DNA of 64,000 bases from Haloactinospora alba (GCF_006717075.1 NZ_VFQC01000001.1:372001-436000), one strand, 5' to 3'; numbered from the stretch's first letter, positions 47,707 to 56,469 are shown. Notes: generated by a model not told the origin, from the sequence alone. Program-made: numbers and translations.

Positions 47707-48351
47707 TTGGACCAGGGTCAGGAGACACTCGACGAACAGGGAGCCCGGTTCGAACGGGACGTCCTCCCGTACTTGGACCAGCTCTACTCGGCGGCGTTGC
47801 GGATGACCCGCAACCCGTCCGACGCCGAGGATCTCGTCCAGGAAACGTTCGCGAAGGCGTTCGGCTCGTTCCACCAGTACAAGCAGGGAACGAACCTCAA
47901 GGCGTGGTTGTACCGGATTCTCACCAACACGTTCATCAACTCCTACCGCAAGAAGCAGCGGCAGCCCAAACAGGCGGGCACGGAGGATGTCGAGGACTGG
48001 CAGCTCGCGCAGGCGGCCTCCCACTCGTCGTCGGGGTTGAAGTCGGCCGAGGCCGAGGCGCTGGAGCACCTGCCGGACACCGACGTGAAGCGTGCGTTGC
48101 AGGACCTCCCGACGGAGTTCCGGATGGCGGTATACCTCGCGGATGTCGAGGGATTCGCCTACAAGGAGGTCGCCGAGATCATGGAGACCCCGATCGGGAC
48201 GGTGATGTCGCGGCTGCACCGCGGTAGACGTCAGCTCCGTTCGTTGCTGGAGGAGTACGCGGTGGACCGCGGGATCCTTCCGCAGGACGGTGACACGTCT
48301 GTGGCACTGGGAGCGTCGAACGATGGGGCGACTCGGAGGGACCAGCAATGA
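47707..48351 (+). CDS. sigR: SigR/SigH: ECF sigma factor for thiol-oxidative stress
   Basis: A group 4 sigma factor released from RsrA by disulfide stress. Region 2 shows [18 protein letters not shown], region 4 has [22 protein letters not shown]. The TTG at 47707 has an ideal AAGGAGG 8 nt upstream and gives 214 residues, close to other SigR proteins. The frame is open upstream to ATG 47569, which would add 46 residues; in Streptomyces such a longer, unstable isoform is made from the SigR-dependent transcript. The stop overlaps the rsrA start (ATGA). Confidence 0.93.
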   Translation: MDQGQETLDEQGARFERDVLPYLDQLYSAALRMTRNPSDAEDLVQETFAKAFGSFHQYKQGTNLKAWLYRILTNTFINSYRKKQRQPKQAGTEDVEDWQLAQAASHSSSGLKSAEAEALEHLPDTDVKRALQDLPTEFRMAVYLADVEGFAYKEVAEIMETPIGTVMSRLHRGRRQLRSLLEEYAVDRGILPQDGDTSVALGASNDGATRRDQQ

Positions 48352-48632
48352 GCTGCGGAGAACCGCACCACACACCGTGTAGCGAGGTTTTGGCCAAGGT
48401 CTACAGCTATATCGACGGCGAACTCGAAGAGGAGAACTGCGAGGACATTCGGCAGCACCTCGACGAGTGCGCTCCGTGCCTGGAGGAGTACGGCCTCGAG
48501 GAGGCGGTGAAGAACCTGGTGGCGAAGCACTGCGGCTGTGATCCGGTTCCGGAGGGGTTGCGCAGCAAGGTACTGCACCGGTTGGAGGCGGCCCGGGCGG
48601 ACCGGCAGATCCGGGAGGCGCACGCCGAGTAG
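48348..48632 (+). CDS. rsrA: RsrA: redox-sensing anti-sigma factor
   Basis: A ZAS-family anti-sigma factor of 94 residues. Cys3, Cys11, Cys31, His37, Cys41 and Cys44 fit the H-x3-C-x2-C zinc site plus the redox Cys11 of Streptomyces RsrA, with the same numbering. A CGC motif at about 62-64 follows. It holds SigR inactive and is released on oxidation. Coupled by ATGA to sigR. Confidence 0.95.
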   Translation: MSCGEPHHTPCSEVLAKVYSYIDGELEEENCEDIRQHLDECAPCLEEYGLEEAVKNLVAKHCGCDPVPEGLRSKVLHRLEAARADRQIREAHAE

Positions 48633-48685
48633 GGGGCGGTGCCGGACCCGAGCAGGTCGTACAGAATGGACATAAGGTAACAATA

Positions 48686-48723
48686 GCGGCGGTCAATGGT
48701 TATTGGCCGTCGCTTGGTTTTTG
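48686..48723 (+). terminator. Terminator of the sigR-rsrA operon
   Basis: GCGGCGG pairs with CCGTCGC across a partly paired caatggttattgg middle, then TTGGTTTTTG. Confidence 0.7.
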
Positions 48724-48876
48724 TCACGAAGTGTTCCGTTTTTCTCGTTTATGGGGGAGAGTGCCCGGGTTTTTGGACGTGGGCACTGCGGTCCGGTCCC
48801 GGGGTGTGCGACACGCCCGGCGGTGCGTGCTTATCGGTTTCTGATATCCGGTGGGGAAAGTGTGCCCCTGGTTTTG

Positions 48877-48911
48877 TTGACGCAATAGTAACAATTACTT
48901 AGAGTAATTGT
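48877..48911 (+). promoter_or_regulatory. Sigma-70-type promoter overlapped by an operator-like repeat
   Basis: TTGACG (48877-48882), 17-bp spacer, TAGAGT (48900-48905) is a near-consensus promoter. A perfect 9-bp inverted repeat, ACAATTACT / AGTAATTGT with a 3-bp centre (48891-48911), covers the -10. A repressor bound there would block polymerase. It points toward the peptide and HD genes. Confidence 0.7.
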
Positions 48912-49021
48912 CGGTATGTGTCCTGGGGAAAACGGTGTTCGTGTGTGCCGCGTTGCTTGGGGATTTCGTCGTCGGATGCCGTTCCGGTGCGGATACAAAG
49001 AGTCGTTGCCGCTGCTACGAG

Positions 49022-49038
49022 AGAAAATAGTATTTTCT
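49022..49038. promoter_or_regulatory. Second AT-rich palindrome in the same leader
   Basis: AGAAAATA g TATTTTCT, perfect 8-bp arms with a one-base centre, about 110 bp inside the transcript predicted from the 48.9 kb promoter. Confidence 0.5.
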
Positions 49039-49220
49039 GTCTCCGGTGGGGGATTAACCTTTTTTCCTCGCGTTTGGCGTACGGATTGGGTCGAAGAAAA
49101 CAGGTGGCTCCAGTTAGCCGTTAAACTAGGTGCCATATCCACCGTATGGGGTAATTCGCGTGTCGTGCCCGGGGGTGTTTAGTGGGCACGGCACCATCAC
49201 TCGGGAGGGGGTGGAAAACC

Positions 49221-49307
49221 GTGAGTTTTCTTGTTGTGAATCTGCTCCACCTGGCCATGGCCCTGTCATGGCTCATCTCAGCCGTTGAGGGGTGGTCCTG
49301 GTGGTAG
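49221..49307 (+). CDS. Candidate 28-residue hydrophobic peptide
   Basis: The GTG at 49221 opens a 28-codon frame ending TAG 49305-49307. Residues run from MSFLVVNLLHLAMALS to a tryptophan-rich C terminus (WSWW). That is long enough for one membrane helix. GGGAGG lies 12 nt and GGTGG 6 nt upstream. It sits 60 bp before the first HD-GYP gene and could be a leader or membrane peptide. No family is known; conservation is the decisive test. Confidence 0.4.
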   Translation: MSFLVVNLLHLAMALSWLISAVEGWSWW

Positions 49308-49366
49308 GAGCCGAACGGATGAAACCATGACCGTTCATCAGTGAACAGGGCGGGAGGTGCCGGAAA

Positions 49367-50743
49367 TTGTGTGCGCTTCCGTACACGGCGCGGATGTACA
49401 TCGGCCTCGTCGTACTGGCGGTCGTGACCGCCATCGCCGTCGGGCCCTACACCGGCATCGACCCGGTAACCCTGGCACTGCTCGCGGTGCTCTTCGTCGT
49501 CGCGGAGTCGATCAGCACCATGGTGGACAGCGGCAAAGCGGGGATCTCGCCGAGCTCCTCGGCCTCCCTTGCCGCTGTCGTCCTGGTCGGCCCCGTCGGC
49601 GCCGCCGTGGCCGGACTCGCCTCGTGCCTGGTGATCCGGCGGCAGAGCGTGGTGAAGCGCCTGTTCAACGGCGCGCAGTTCGCTCTTGCCGGATACGCCG
49701 CCGGACACGCGTTCCTTCTGGCGGGGGGCGAGACCGGCGTGCCCGTCCGGGCGGACTTCCCGTGGGTCGTGCTGCCGTTCGCGGCGGCCACGCTGGTGCA
49801 CACGCTCGCCAACACCGTCCTCGTCGGCGGTCTCATGCTGATCCTGGGTGTGCTCCGCGTCGAGTCCCCCCGCCGCGTCCGCTGGCGACCGTTCGCGAGG
49901 CTGGAGCTGTCCTCCCTCGGCTACGGGGCACTCGGCCTGTGCATCGCCACCATCTGGGGAGCCGTCGGCCCGTTCGCGGTCCTGCTGGTCCTGCTCCCGC
50001 TGTTCATCGCCCGCTGGACCTTCAACCAGTACATCGCCGAACAGCGCGCGCACGACGCCACGCTCGCGACCCTGTGCCAGGCGGTGGAGACCAAGGACTA
50101 CTACACCCGCGGCCACTGTGTGCGGGTGTCCGAGGCCGCCAGCATGATCGGACGCGAACTGGGGCTTCCGGCGGAACGCGCCCACACGCTCCGCTACGCG
50201 GGCATGCTGCACGACGTCGGCAAGCTCGGGGTGCCGACCAAAGTGCTGCAGAAGCCCGGGAAGCTCACGGAGGAGGAGTTCGCGGCGATCCAGCTGCACC
50301 CCATGCGCGGCTACGAGATCGTCCGGGAGATCGGTTTCCTGGACGAGGCTCTCGACGGGATCATGCACCACCACGAGCGGATGGACGGGCGCGGCTACCC
50401 GGCGGGCCTGTCCGGGACCGGTATCCCCGAGTTCGCCCGGATCATCGCGGTCGCCGACGCGTTCGACTGCATGACCTCCACCCGCTCCTACCGCAACGCG
50501 CGTTCCATCGGCGAGGCCGTCGCCGAGCTCCGGAACTGTTCCGGCACCCAGTTCGATCCCGCTATGGTGAACGCGCTCATCACCGCGGTGGACCGTGACG
50601 GTTGGGACCCCCCGGTCGCGGTGGACCCTCCCGACGAGGACATCGCGGAAGTAGCCCAGCAGGACCACGATGATCCCAGCGCCCCGCTGCGGATCACGGG
50701 AGGGACCGTAAGCGATGAACGTTCAGGGGACGGCCGCTCCTGA
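49367..50743 (+). CDS. Membrane HD-GYP-domain protein
   Basis: 458 residues. An N-terminal membrane block of about six or seven helices (1-215) precedes an HD-GYP domain: His282-Asp283 in MLHDVGKLGVP, then HHHERMDGRGYPAGLSG near 334-350 and ARIIAVADAFDCMTS. All signature residues are intact, so cyclic-di-GMP hydrolysis is plausible, though not all such domains are active. The GTG start follows GGGAGG at a long 12-nt distance. It overlaps the next HD gene by 29 bp. Confidence 0.9.
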   Translation: MCALPYTARMYIGLVVLAVVTAIAVGPYTGIDPVTLALLAVLFVVAESISTMVDSGKAGISPSSSASLAAVVLVGPVGAAVAGLASCLVIRRQSVVKRLFNGAQFALAGYAAGHAFLLAGGETGVPVRADFPWVVLPFAAATLVHTLANTVLVGGLMLILGVLRVESPRRVRWRPFARLELSSLGYGALGLCIATIWGAVGPFAVLLVLLPLFIARWTFNQYIAEQRAHDATLATLCQAVETKDYYTRGHCVRVSEAASMIGRELGLPAERAHTLRYAGMLHDVGKLGVPTKVLQKPGKLTEEEFAAIQLHPMRGYEIVREIGFLDEALDGIMHHHERMDGRGYPAGLSGTGIPEFARIIAVADAFDCMTSTRSYRNARSIGEAVAELRNCSGTQFDPAMVNALITAVDRDGWDPPVAVDPPDEDIAEVAQQDHDDPSAPLRITGGTVSDERSGDGRS

Positions 50744-52022
50744 GGCGCGCCGACGCAGGAACACCCTGGGCCGTGTTTCCCCGACGCGGTTGCTGCTGCT
50801 GTCGGTGGCTGCGGGAAGCGCGGTGCTCTCCCTGCTGTGGACCCTGCTGACCGGCTTCGTGGAACCGCGGGCCGCGCTGTCGTTCGGCGCGCTCATCGCG
50901 GCGGGGGAGCTCGCGCGGATCACCCTGCCGGGGCGCCGCGAGGTGGCTCCCATCGCCTCGGCGGGGGCCCTCGGCTACACCTTCCTGCTGAGTGTCGGCG
51001 GTGCGGCCGTCTCCCTACCCGCCTGGCAGGTGATAGCCGTCGTCGCGCTCGGGCTGGCGGTGGGGGAGCTGCCCCACATGTCCGTGGGGCGCATGCCGCT
51101 GTGGAACGACCTCGCGCGGCGCCTGCTGCTCGTGCTCATGGTCGCGCTCCCGTTCCGGCTGCTGCTGCACCAGCTGCCCCACGTCGCCGGCAACTGGTGG
51201 GTCGTGCTGTGCGTCATGGTCGGTCTGGTGCTGGCGGCGTGGCTGGTCGACTCGGTCGTCGCGGCCACGATCCGGGCGGAGGAGTGGCGGACCCGTCTGG
51301 GCGTGGCGCTGGCGGACGAGCTGCGGGCGCAGTTCGCAGTGGGGACGGCGATCGGCGCCATCGGCATCCTGATCGCGTTGGCGAGCGCCGTGGCCGGCCT
51401 GTACAGCCTGTTGCTGTTCACCGCCCCGCTTCTGGTGACCCAGGTGGCCTTCCGCAGGTACGCCGACATCCGCCGCACCTACGTGCAGACGGTGCGGTCC
51501 CTGTCGCGGGTGACCGAGGTCGGCGGATACGTGGAGACCGGTCACTCGCGGCGGGTGAGCCGGTTGGCGTGGGCCATCGGATGCGAGCTGGCGATGCGGG
51601 AGTCGCGGCTTCTGGAGCTCGAGTACGCGGCGCTGATGCACGACATCGGTCAGCTGTCCCTCCGGGAGCCGATATCCAGCGGGGCGACCGTGCTCATCTC
51701 CCGGCGGGAGCAGCGCCGCATCGCGGAGCTGGGGGCGGCGATCATCCGGGAGACGGGGGTGCTGGACGGCGTCGCCGAGATCGTCCGGCGCCAGTGCGAA
51801 CCCTGCGAGGGGGAGGAGGGCGAGAGCGAGGGCCCGCCCCCGTTGGGCAGCCGGATCATCAAGGTGGCCAACGCCTACGACGACCTCGTCGGTGACACGG
51901 CCGACCACGACCGGGTCGCCACGGCGGTGCAGCTGTTGCGGGACGACAGCGGGCGCGAGTACGACGCCGATGTGGTCGAGGCGGCGGTTCGGGTGTTGGA
52001 ACGCTCGGGCGCGGTGCGGTGA
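50715..52022 (+). CDS. Membrane protein with degenerate HD domain
   Basis: 435 residues. Architecture repeats that of the previous gene: seven or so hydrophobic helices (about 25-235) then an HD domain with His309-Asp310 (MHDIGQ). The lysine of HDxGK is Gln, and the GYP region is replaced by an acidic EGEEGESEGPPP stretch, so cyclic-di-GMP hydrolysis is not expected. ATG 50715 lies inside the 3' end of the upstream gene. The pair may form a complex in which this member regulates the first. Confidence 0.85.
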   Translation: MNVQGTAAPEARRRRNTLGRVSPTRLLLLSVAAGSAVLSLLWTLLTGFVEPRAALSFGALIAAGELARITLPGRREVAPIASAGALGYTFLLSVGGAAVSLPAWQVIAVVALGLAVGELPHMSVGRMPLWNDLARRLLLVLMVALPFRLLLHQLPHVAGNWWVVLCVMVGLVLAAWLVDSVVAATIRAEEWRTRLGVALADELRAQFAVGTAIGAIGILIALASAVAGLYSLLLFTAPLLVTQVAFRRYADIRRTYVQTVRSLSRVTEVGGYVETGHSRRVSRLAWAIGCELAMRESRLLELEYAALMHDIGQLSLREPISSGATVLISRREQRRIAELGAAIIRETGVLDGVAEIVRRQCEPCEGEEGESEGPPPLGSRIIKVANAYDDLVGDTADHDRVATAVQLLRDDSGREYDADVVEAAVRVLERSGAVR

Positions 52023-52103
52023 CCTGGAGATTACCCGTGGGTACTGCCGTATGCTCGGTACTCGAGTGGAAAAGTACGCACCAGGTAAGAAAAGGGGCGC
52101 GAG

Positions 52104-52316
52104 ATGGCGGAGATCCGCGCGGAGATGGTCGCCAACGTGTTCCAGGTGACGGCGGCGCCGGGCGAGAGGGTCGACGCCGACGCGACCCTGCTCATTCTGG
52201 AGTCCATGAAGATGGAGATCCCGGTACGTACCGAGGAACCGGGCAGCATCGTCAGTATCGACGTGGCCGAGGGTGACGTGGTCCAGGAAGGCGACCTGCT
52301 GGCGGTGCTCGAGTAG
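52104..52316 (+). CDS. Biotinyl/lipoyl-domain protein (TB7.3-like)
   Basis: A 70-residue free-standing attachment domain. ESMKMEIP carries the modified Lys36. It resembles the small biotinylated protein near sigH in M. tuberculosis. It would serve a biotin-dependent carboxylase, but none is encoded nearby. AGGGGCG lies before ATG 52104. Confidence 0.9.
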   Translation: MAEIRAEMVANVFQVTAAPGERVDADATLLILESMKMEIPVRTEEPGSIVSIDVAEGDVVQEGDLLAVLE

Positions 52317-52336
52317 CGTTCGGCTACGTTGGCCCC

Positions 52337-52717
52337 ATGGCGATCACTGAGGGACTGCGGGCAACGACCGGAATCCGGGTCCACGAGCAGGACACGGCCG
52401 AAGCCATGGGCAGCGGGGACGTGCCGGTGCTGGCGACTCCCCGGGTGCTGGCCCTGGCCGAGGCGGCGACGGTCGCCGCCGTCGCCGAGCACCTGGACGA
52501 GGAGCGCACCACCGTCGGTACGGACGTGTCCCTCACCCACTCCGCCGCCACGCCGGTCGGCGCCCGCGTGCAGGCCGAGGCGACGCTGCGGAGCGTCGAC
52601 GGCAAACACCTGTTGTTCGACGTGACCGTGACCCACAACGAGCGCACGGTCGCACAGGGCACGGTGGCGCGGGCGGTGGTGAACCGGCGGCGCTTCCTCG
52701 CCGCCGCGACGGAGTGA
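52337..52717 (+). CDS. FlK-like hot-dog thioesterase
   Basis: 126 residues, a single hot-dog fold. Thr34, Glu42 and His68 have the same spacing (8 and 26) as the FlK fluoroacetyl-CoA thioesterase triad Thr42/Glu50/His76. The genuine substrate is more likely a different acyl-CoA; no fluorination genes are nearby. ATG 52337 is 6 nt after TACGTT (52325-52330), a leaderless pattern. Confidence 0.82.
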   Translation: MAITEGLRATTGIRVHEQDTAEAMGSGDVPVLATPRVLALAEAATVAAVAEHLDEERTTVGTDVSLTHSAATPVGARVQAEATLRSVDGKHLLFDVTVTHNERTVAQGTVARAVVNRRRFLAAATE

Positions 52718-52901
52718 CACCTCGCCGCGCTCCGAACCGGTCGGGCCGCGGGACCGCGGCCGACTGCGGTCCGGTCGGGAACGCCGGGACGCGCGGCCGC
52801 TGGGCCACCACCGCACACCCCGTTCCGCCGGGGACGGGCCCCCACCGCAGGCGGTGCGTGGCACCCGCACGTACGAGAACAGCCCGAACGAATTGGTGAC
52901 C

Positions 52902-53723
52902 ATGGAGATTCGAGCCAACGAGCTGACCTTCGAGGTCGCGGTGTCCGGCCCGGACGACGCCCCCGCGGTGCTGCTGCTGCACGGTTTCCCGCAGTCCCAC
53001 CGCTGCTGGGACGGAGTCGTCGAGCGGCTCAACGCCGAGGGCTACCGCACCATCGCCCCCGACCAGCGCGGCTACTCCCCGGGCGCGCGCCCGAGCGCGG
53101 TCGACGACTACACGGTCTCCAACCTGGTCGGCGACGCCCTCGGCATCCTCGACGCCCTCCACGTGCCGAAGGCCCACGTCGTGGGCCATGACTGGGGCGC
53201 GATCGTCGCCTGGAACCTCGCGGTGCGGCATCCCGAACGGGCGCGCAGCCTGACCGCCCTGTCCGTGCCGCACCCGGCCGCCTACGCGTGGGCCCGCGCC
53301 AACGATGCCGACCAGCAGCGGCGCTCCGCCTACATCGACCTGTTCCGGCAGGAGGGCAAAGCAGAGGACGTGCTCCTGGCCGACAACGCCGACAGGCTGC
53401 GCGGTGTCATGGTGCCGCCGCTGACCGAGCAGCAGGCCGAACCGCACCTCGACCTGCTGCGGGAACGGGAGGCGATGACAGCGGCGCTCAACTGGTACCG
53501 GGCGATGGACTCCGGCTACGGCGACCTCGGCCCGTCGACGGTACCGACCACCTACGTGTGGAGCACCGAGGACCTGGCCCTGGGCGCTGCCGGGGCGCAG
53601 CGGTGCGAACAGCACGTCACCGGGCCGTACAGGTTCGTGCGGCTCGAGGGCGTCACGCACTGGATCCCCGAACAGGAGCCGGAGACCGTCGCCCGGGAGG
53701 TCCTCGGGCGCGCCGCCGGCTGA
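52902..53723 (+). CDS. Epoxide-hydrolase-like alpha/beta hydrolase
   Basis: 273 residues. The oxyanion motif LLLHGFPQS and the nucleophile elbow GHDWGA place Asp (not Ser) as nucleophile, as in epoxide hydrolases and haloalkane dehalogenases. The final VTHWIPEQ segment gives the catalytic His. ATG 52902 has no clear ribosome site. It is convergent with the TPP enzyme gene. Confidence 0.88.
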   Translation: MEIRANELTFEVAVSGPDDAPAVLLLHGFPQSHRCWDGVVERLNAEGYRTIAPDQRGYSPGARPSAVDDYTVSNLVGDALGILDALHVPKAHVVGHDWGAIVAWNLAVRHPERARSLTALSVPHPAAYAWARANDADQQRRSAYIDLFRQEGKAEDVLLADNADRLRGVMVPPLTEQQAEPHLDLLREREAMTAALNWYRAMDSGYGDLGPSTVPTTYVWSTEDLALGAAGAQRCEQHVTGPYRFVRLEGVTHWIPEQEPETVAREVLGRAAG

Positions 53724-53845
53724 GACGGCGCCGGCCGGTCCCGGTCCCGCACCGGAACGGCGCAGGGTCCCGGGACCCGCGGCATCCCGGGACCCGGGGA
53801 CGCGCGGCACGCCGGCGGGCGCGGTCGTGTCCCCGGGGAGCAGTG

Positions 53846-55495
53846 TCAGACCCCCATGGTCTTGCGGGGGTAGACGTCATCCGGGTCGGTGGCGATGTTG
53901 ACCAGGTAGGGGACGCCGGAGTCGAACGCCCGGCGCAGTGCGGGAGCGATCTCCGCCGGGCGGGTGACGAGCTCGCCCCCGCCCCCGAGGGTCCGGACGA
54001 TCTCGTCGTAACGGGTGTGCGGCGCGAGGTCGGCGGCGACGTCGTAGCCGTACAGCATCCGCATGGGGGCCTTCTCCAGTCCCCAGATGCCGTTGTTGCC
54101 GCAGACCATGACGACCGGCAGGTTGTGCCGTACCAGTGTGTCCACGTCCATCAGGGAGAAGCCCGCGGCGCCGTCCCCCAGCAGCGTCACCACCTGCGCC
54201 GAGGGCCGTGACAGCCGGGCGGCCATGGCGTAGCCCATGCCGGTGCCCAGGCAGCCGAACGGTCCCGGGTCGAGCCAGTTCCCGGGCCGCCGCGGCTCGA
54301 TGTACTTGCCCGCGTACGAGACGAAGTCGCCGCCGTCGCCGATCACCACCGCGTCGTCGTCCAGCAGGCGGTTGAGTTCCCCGTGGACGCGCGCGGGGTG
54401 GATCGGGTCGGCGTCGCTGGCGAGCAGCGCGGCGTCGTCGGCCGTGGCGGCGGTGACGGCCGCACGGAGGTCCGCGCGCCACGCCTCCACGTCCCGTGCG
54501 GGTTTGGCCGTGTCACCCAGGCCGCGCAGCACGGCGGACAGGTCGCCGGAGACCGACCCGGCCAGGGTCAGGTGGGTGGCGAGCTGCCCCGGGGAGTCGG
54601 CGATGTGGACGACCTTCGCCGGATCGGCGCCGTCGGCGCCTCCGAACAGCCCGTGCCCCAGCCGGAAGTCCAACGGTGTGCCCACGACGATCACCAGGTC
54701 GGCCTGGCCGAAGGCGCGGCCGCGCGCGCGTGTGGCGAGCAGGGGGTGCCCGGGGGGCAGCACGCCGCGTCCCTGGCCGTTGGTGATGACGGGGATGCCC
54801 AGTTCCTCGGCGGTTTCCCGCGCGGTTGTCTCGGCGCCGTCCATCCACACGTCCGAACCGTAGACCAGCAGGGGGCGCCGAGCCTGCCCGATCAGGTGGG
54901 CGATGTGGGAGACGGCCCCGGGGTCGGGGGAGCGGTCGCTCTCGCGGCCGTGGGCCGCGTGGGGATCGGCCTCGGCCTGCTCGTACAGGCGGTCCATGGG
55001 CAGGTCGAGGAACACGGGGCCGCGGTGGGCGCTGTTGGCCAGCGCGCACGCCTCGTCCACGGCCGGGCCGATCTCCCCGGTGCGGTGCACGGTCCGGGCC
55101 TGTTTGGTGACGGGCGCGAGGATCGGGGGCTGGTCGAGTTCCTGCAGCAGTCCCTGGCCCCACCGGTCGTCGGGGGCCCTGCCACCGAGGAGCAGCAGGG
55201 GGGAGCCACTGAAGTTGGCGGTGGCGACCGCGCTGACCGCGTTGGTGACTCCCGGTCCCGCCGTGACGGTGGCCATGCCGGCGCTGCGGGTGAGTTTCCC
55301 GATCCCCTCGGCCCCGAACACGGCGGTCTGCTCGTGGCGCACGTCCACCAGCCGAACGGAGGACTCGGCCGCCACGGCGCCGTCGTACAGGGGGAAGATG
55401 TGCCCGCCGCTGAGGGTGAACATCGTGTCGACGCCGTGGCGGCGGGCGGCCGCCACGGCGTGTGTCCCGCCGTGTCCGGAGGTTGGAGTGCTCAT
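53846..55495 (-). CDS. Thiamine-diphosphate-dependent enzyme (acetolactate synthase-like)
   Basis: 549 residues with the three-domain layout of this superfamily. The TPP-activating Glu is in DVRHEQTAV near residue 55, and the diphosphate motif is GDGAAGFS to NNGIWG (about 430-460). Closest by feel to the orphan acetolactate synthase IlvG group or oxalyl-/2-hydroxyacyl-CoA lyases; no small regulatory subunit is adjacent. A substrate cannot be assigned. ATG 55495. It is in tandem with the DasR-like regulator gene. Confidence 0.85.
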   Translation of the reverse strand: MSTPTSGHGGTHAVAAARRHGVDTMFTLSGGHIFPLYDGAVAAESSVRLVDVRHEQTAVFGAEGIGKLTRSAGMATVTAGPGVTNAVSAVATANFSGSPLLLLGGRAPDDRWGQGLLQELDQPPILAPVTKQARTVHRTGEIGPAVDEACALANSAHRGPVFLDLPMDRLYEQAEADPHAAHGRESDRSPDPGAVSHIAHLIGQARRPLLVYGSDVWMDGAETTARETAEELGIPVITNGQGRGVLPPGHPLLATRARGRAFGQADLVIVVGTPLDFRLGHGLFGGADGADPAKVVHIADSPGQLATHLTLAGSVSGDLSAVLRGLGDTAKPARDVEAWRADLRAAVTAATADDAALLASDADPIHPARVHGELNRLLDDDAVVIGDGGDFVSYAGKYIEPRRPGNWLDPGPFGCLGTGMGYAMAARLSRPSAQVVTLLGDGAAGFSLMDVDTLVRHNLPVVMVCGNNGIWGLEKAPMRMLYGYDVAADLAPHTRYDEIVRTLGGGGELVTRPAEIAPALRRAFDSGVPYLVNIATDPDDVYPRKTMGV

Positions 55496-55608
55496 GGACG
55501 TGTGCCCCTTCCTCGGGTAGTGGTGCCCACTAAGTTACCACCCGGTTAAATAAAATGGTGAGGACTGTCACGCAAGCACAAAAGTTCCCACCGGCGGGGC
55601 GGTCCGGT

Positions 55609-56352
55609 TCACTCCTCGCGGGGCGGCCGCAGGTGGGTGACGAACTTGTACCGGTCCCCCCGGTACAGCGAACGCACCCACTCCACCGGGTGCCCGTCCC
55701 CGTCGAAGCTGTGCTGGCAGTGCAGCACGAGCGGCAGTCCGACGTCGATCCCCAGCAGCCGCGCCTCGTTCGGGGTGGCCAACACGGTCTCGATCGTCGC
55801 TTCGGCCTCGGCGAGACGCACGTCGTAGGCGCTGCTCAGCGCCTCGTACAGGGAGGCGTAACGGTCGAGCTGGCGGCGCAGCCCCGGGAACCGGCGCGCG
55901 GCGAGGTGCGCGGTCTCCACCGCCATCGGCTCGCCGTTGGCGAGCCGGAGCCGTTCGATCCGCAGCACACGCCCGCCCGACCGGATCGCCAGCAGCTCGG
56001 CGAGGTGCTCGTCGGCGTTGATGTAGCTGACGTCGAGGATGCGTGTCGCCGGGTGCAGGCCGTGCGACTTCATCTCCTGGGTGTAGCTCGTCAGCTGCAG
56101 GAGCTGGGCCACCTTGGGTTTGGCGACGAACGTGCCCTTGCCCTGGATGCGCAGCAGCCGACCCTCGATCACCATCTCGGTCAGTGCCTGGCGGACCGTG
56201 GTCCGGGAGGTGGAGAACTGGATGGCGAGAGAGCGTTCCGGCGGTACCGGATTCCCCGCGGGCATGGACTCGACCAGCTCCACGAGTAGCTTCTTGACCT
56301 GGTAGTACTTCGGGATCTTCGGCCCGCTGTCGGTTGTTCGCTGCGCCGTCAC
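55609..56352 (-). CDS. dasR: GntR/HutC regulator closely resembling DasR
   Basis: 247 residues. The winged helix holds [22 protein letters not shown] and [16 protein letters not shown]; the UTRA effector domain begins near residue 90 with [13 protein letters not shown] and ends [16 protein letters not shown]. The match to Streptomyces DasR in memory is near end to end. DasR senses GlcN-6-P and represses chitin/GlcNAc genes and antibiotic pathways. GTG 56352 lies 8 nt after GGAGG. A dre-like site lies in the divergent gap. Confidence 0.85.
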   Translation of the reverse strand: MTAQRTTDSGPKIPKYYQVKKLLVELVESMPAGNPVPPERSLAIQFSTSRTTVRQALTEMVIEGRLLRIQGKGTFVAKPKVAQLLQLTSYTQEMKSHGLHPATRILDVSYINADEHLAELLAIRSGGRVLRIERLRLANGEPMAVETAHLAARRFPGLRRQLDRYASLYEALSSAYDVRLAEAEATIETVLATPNEARLLGIDVGLPLVLHCQHSFDGDGHPVEWVRSLYRGDRYKFVTHLRPPREE

Positions 56353-56453
56353 GTCGGTATCCTCCACCGCTTCCCACCCTGTTCGGTGCCGTGCCGCGGA
56401 ACCATCGGGCATCTGTCCGGCTGTACCCTGGTGGTTCCGCCAGGATCGACCAC

Positions 56454-56469
56454 ATTGGTTTGGACCACT
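56454..56469. promoter_or_regulatory. dre-like DasR operator
   Basis: attggtttggaccact matches the dre consensus actggtctagaccagt at 12 of 16 positions, keeping both TGGT and ACCA half-sites. It lies between the dasR start and the pdtaS start and could autoregulate dasR and affect pdtaS. Confidence 0.55.

Larger units (their letters stand above)
48633..49366. other. Long AT-rich intergenic region with promoter and palindromes
   Basis: 734 bp between rsrA and the first HD-GYP gene, and visibly lower in GC than anything else in the window. In order: terminator (48686-48723), GTGCCC/GGGCAC hairpin (48761-48786), promoter plus operator-like repeat (48877-48911), an 88-codon open frame (48916-49182, weak), a second palindrome (49022-49038), a second CGTGCCC hairpin (49164-49190), and a 28-residue hydrophobic frame (49221-49307). 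Confidence 0.6.

Noticed and set aside
48916-49182. 88-codon open frame just after the AT-rich promoter
   Set aside because: No ribosome site, no known family and atypical codons. Kept only as an alternative inside a finding.
52337-52717. Fluoroacetate resistance system
   Set aside because: The FlK triad is conserved, but there is no fluorinase or related gene nearby; these folds are widespread.
53760-53800. Nested gggtcccgggaccc palindromes between convergent genes
   Set aside because: Short GC-rich palindromes are expected here by composition; could be a weak terminator but there is no T-run.
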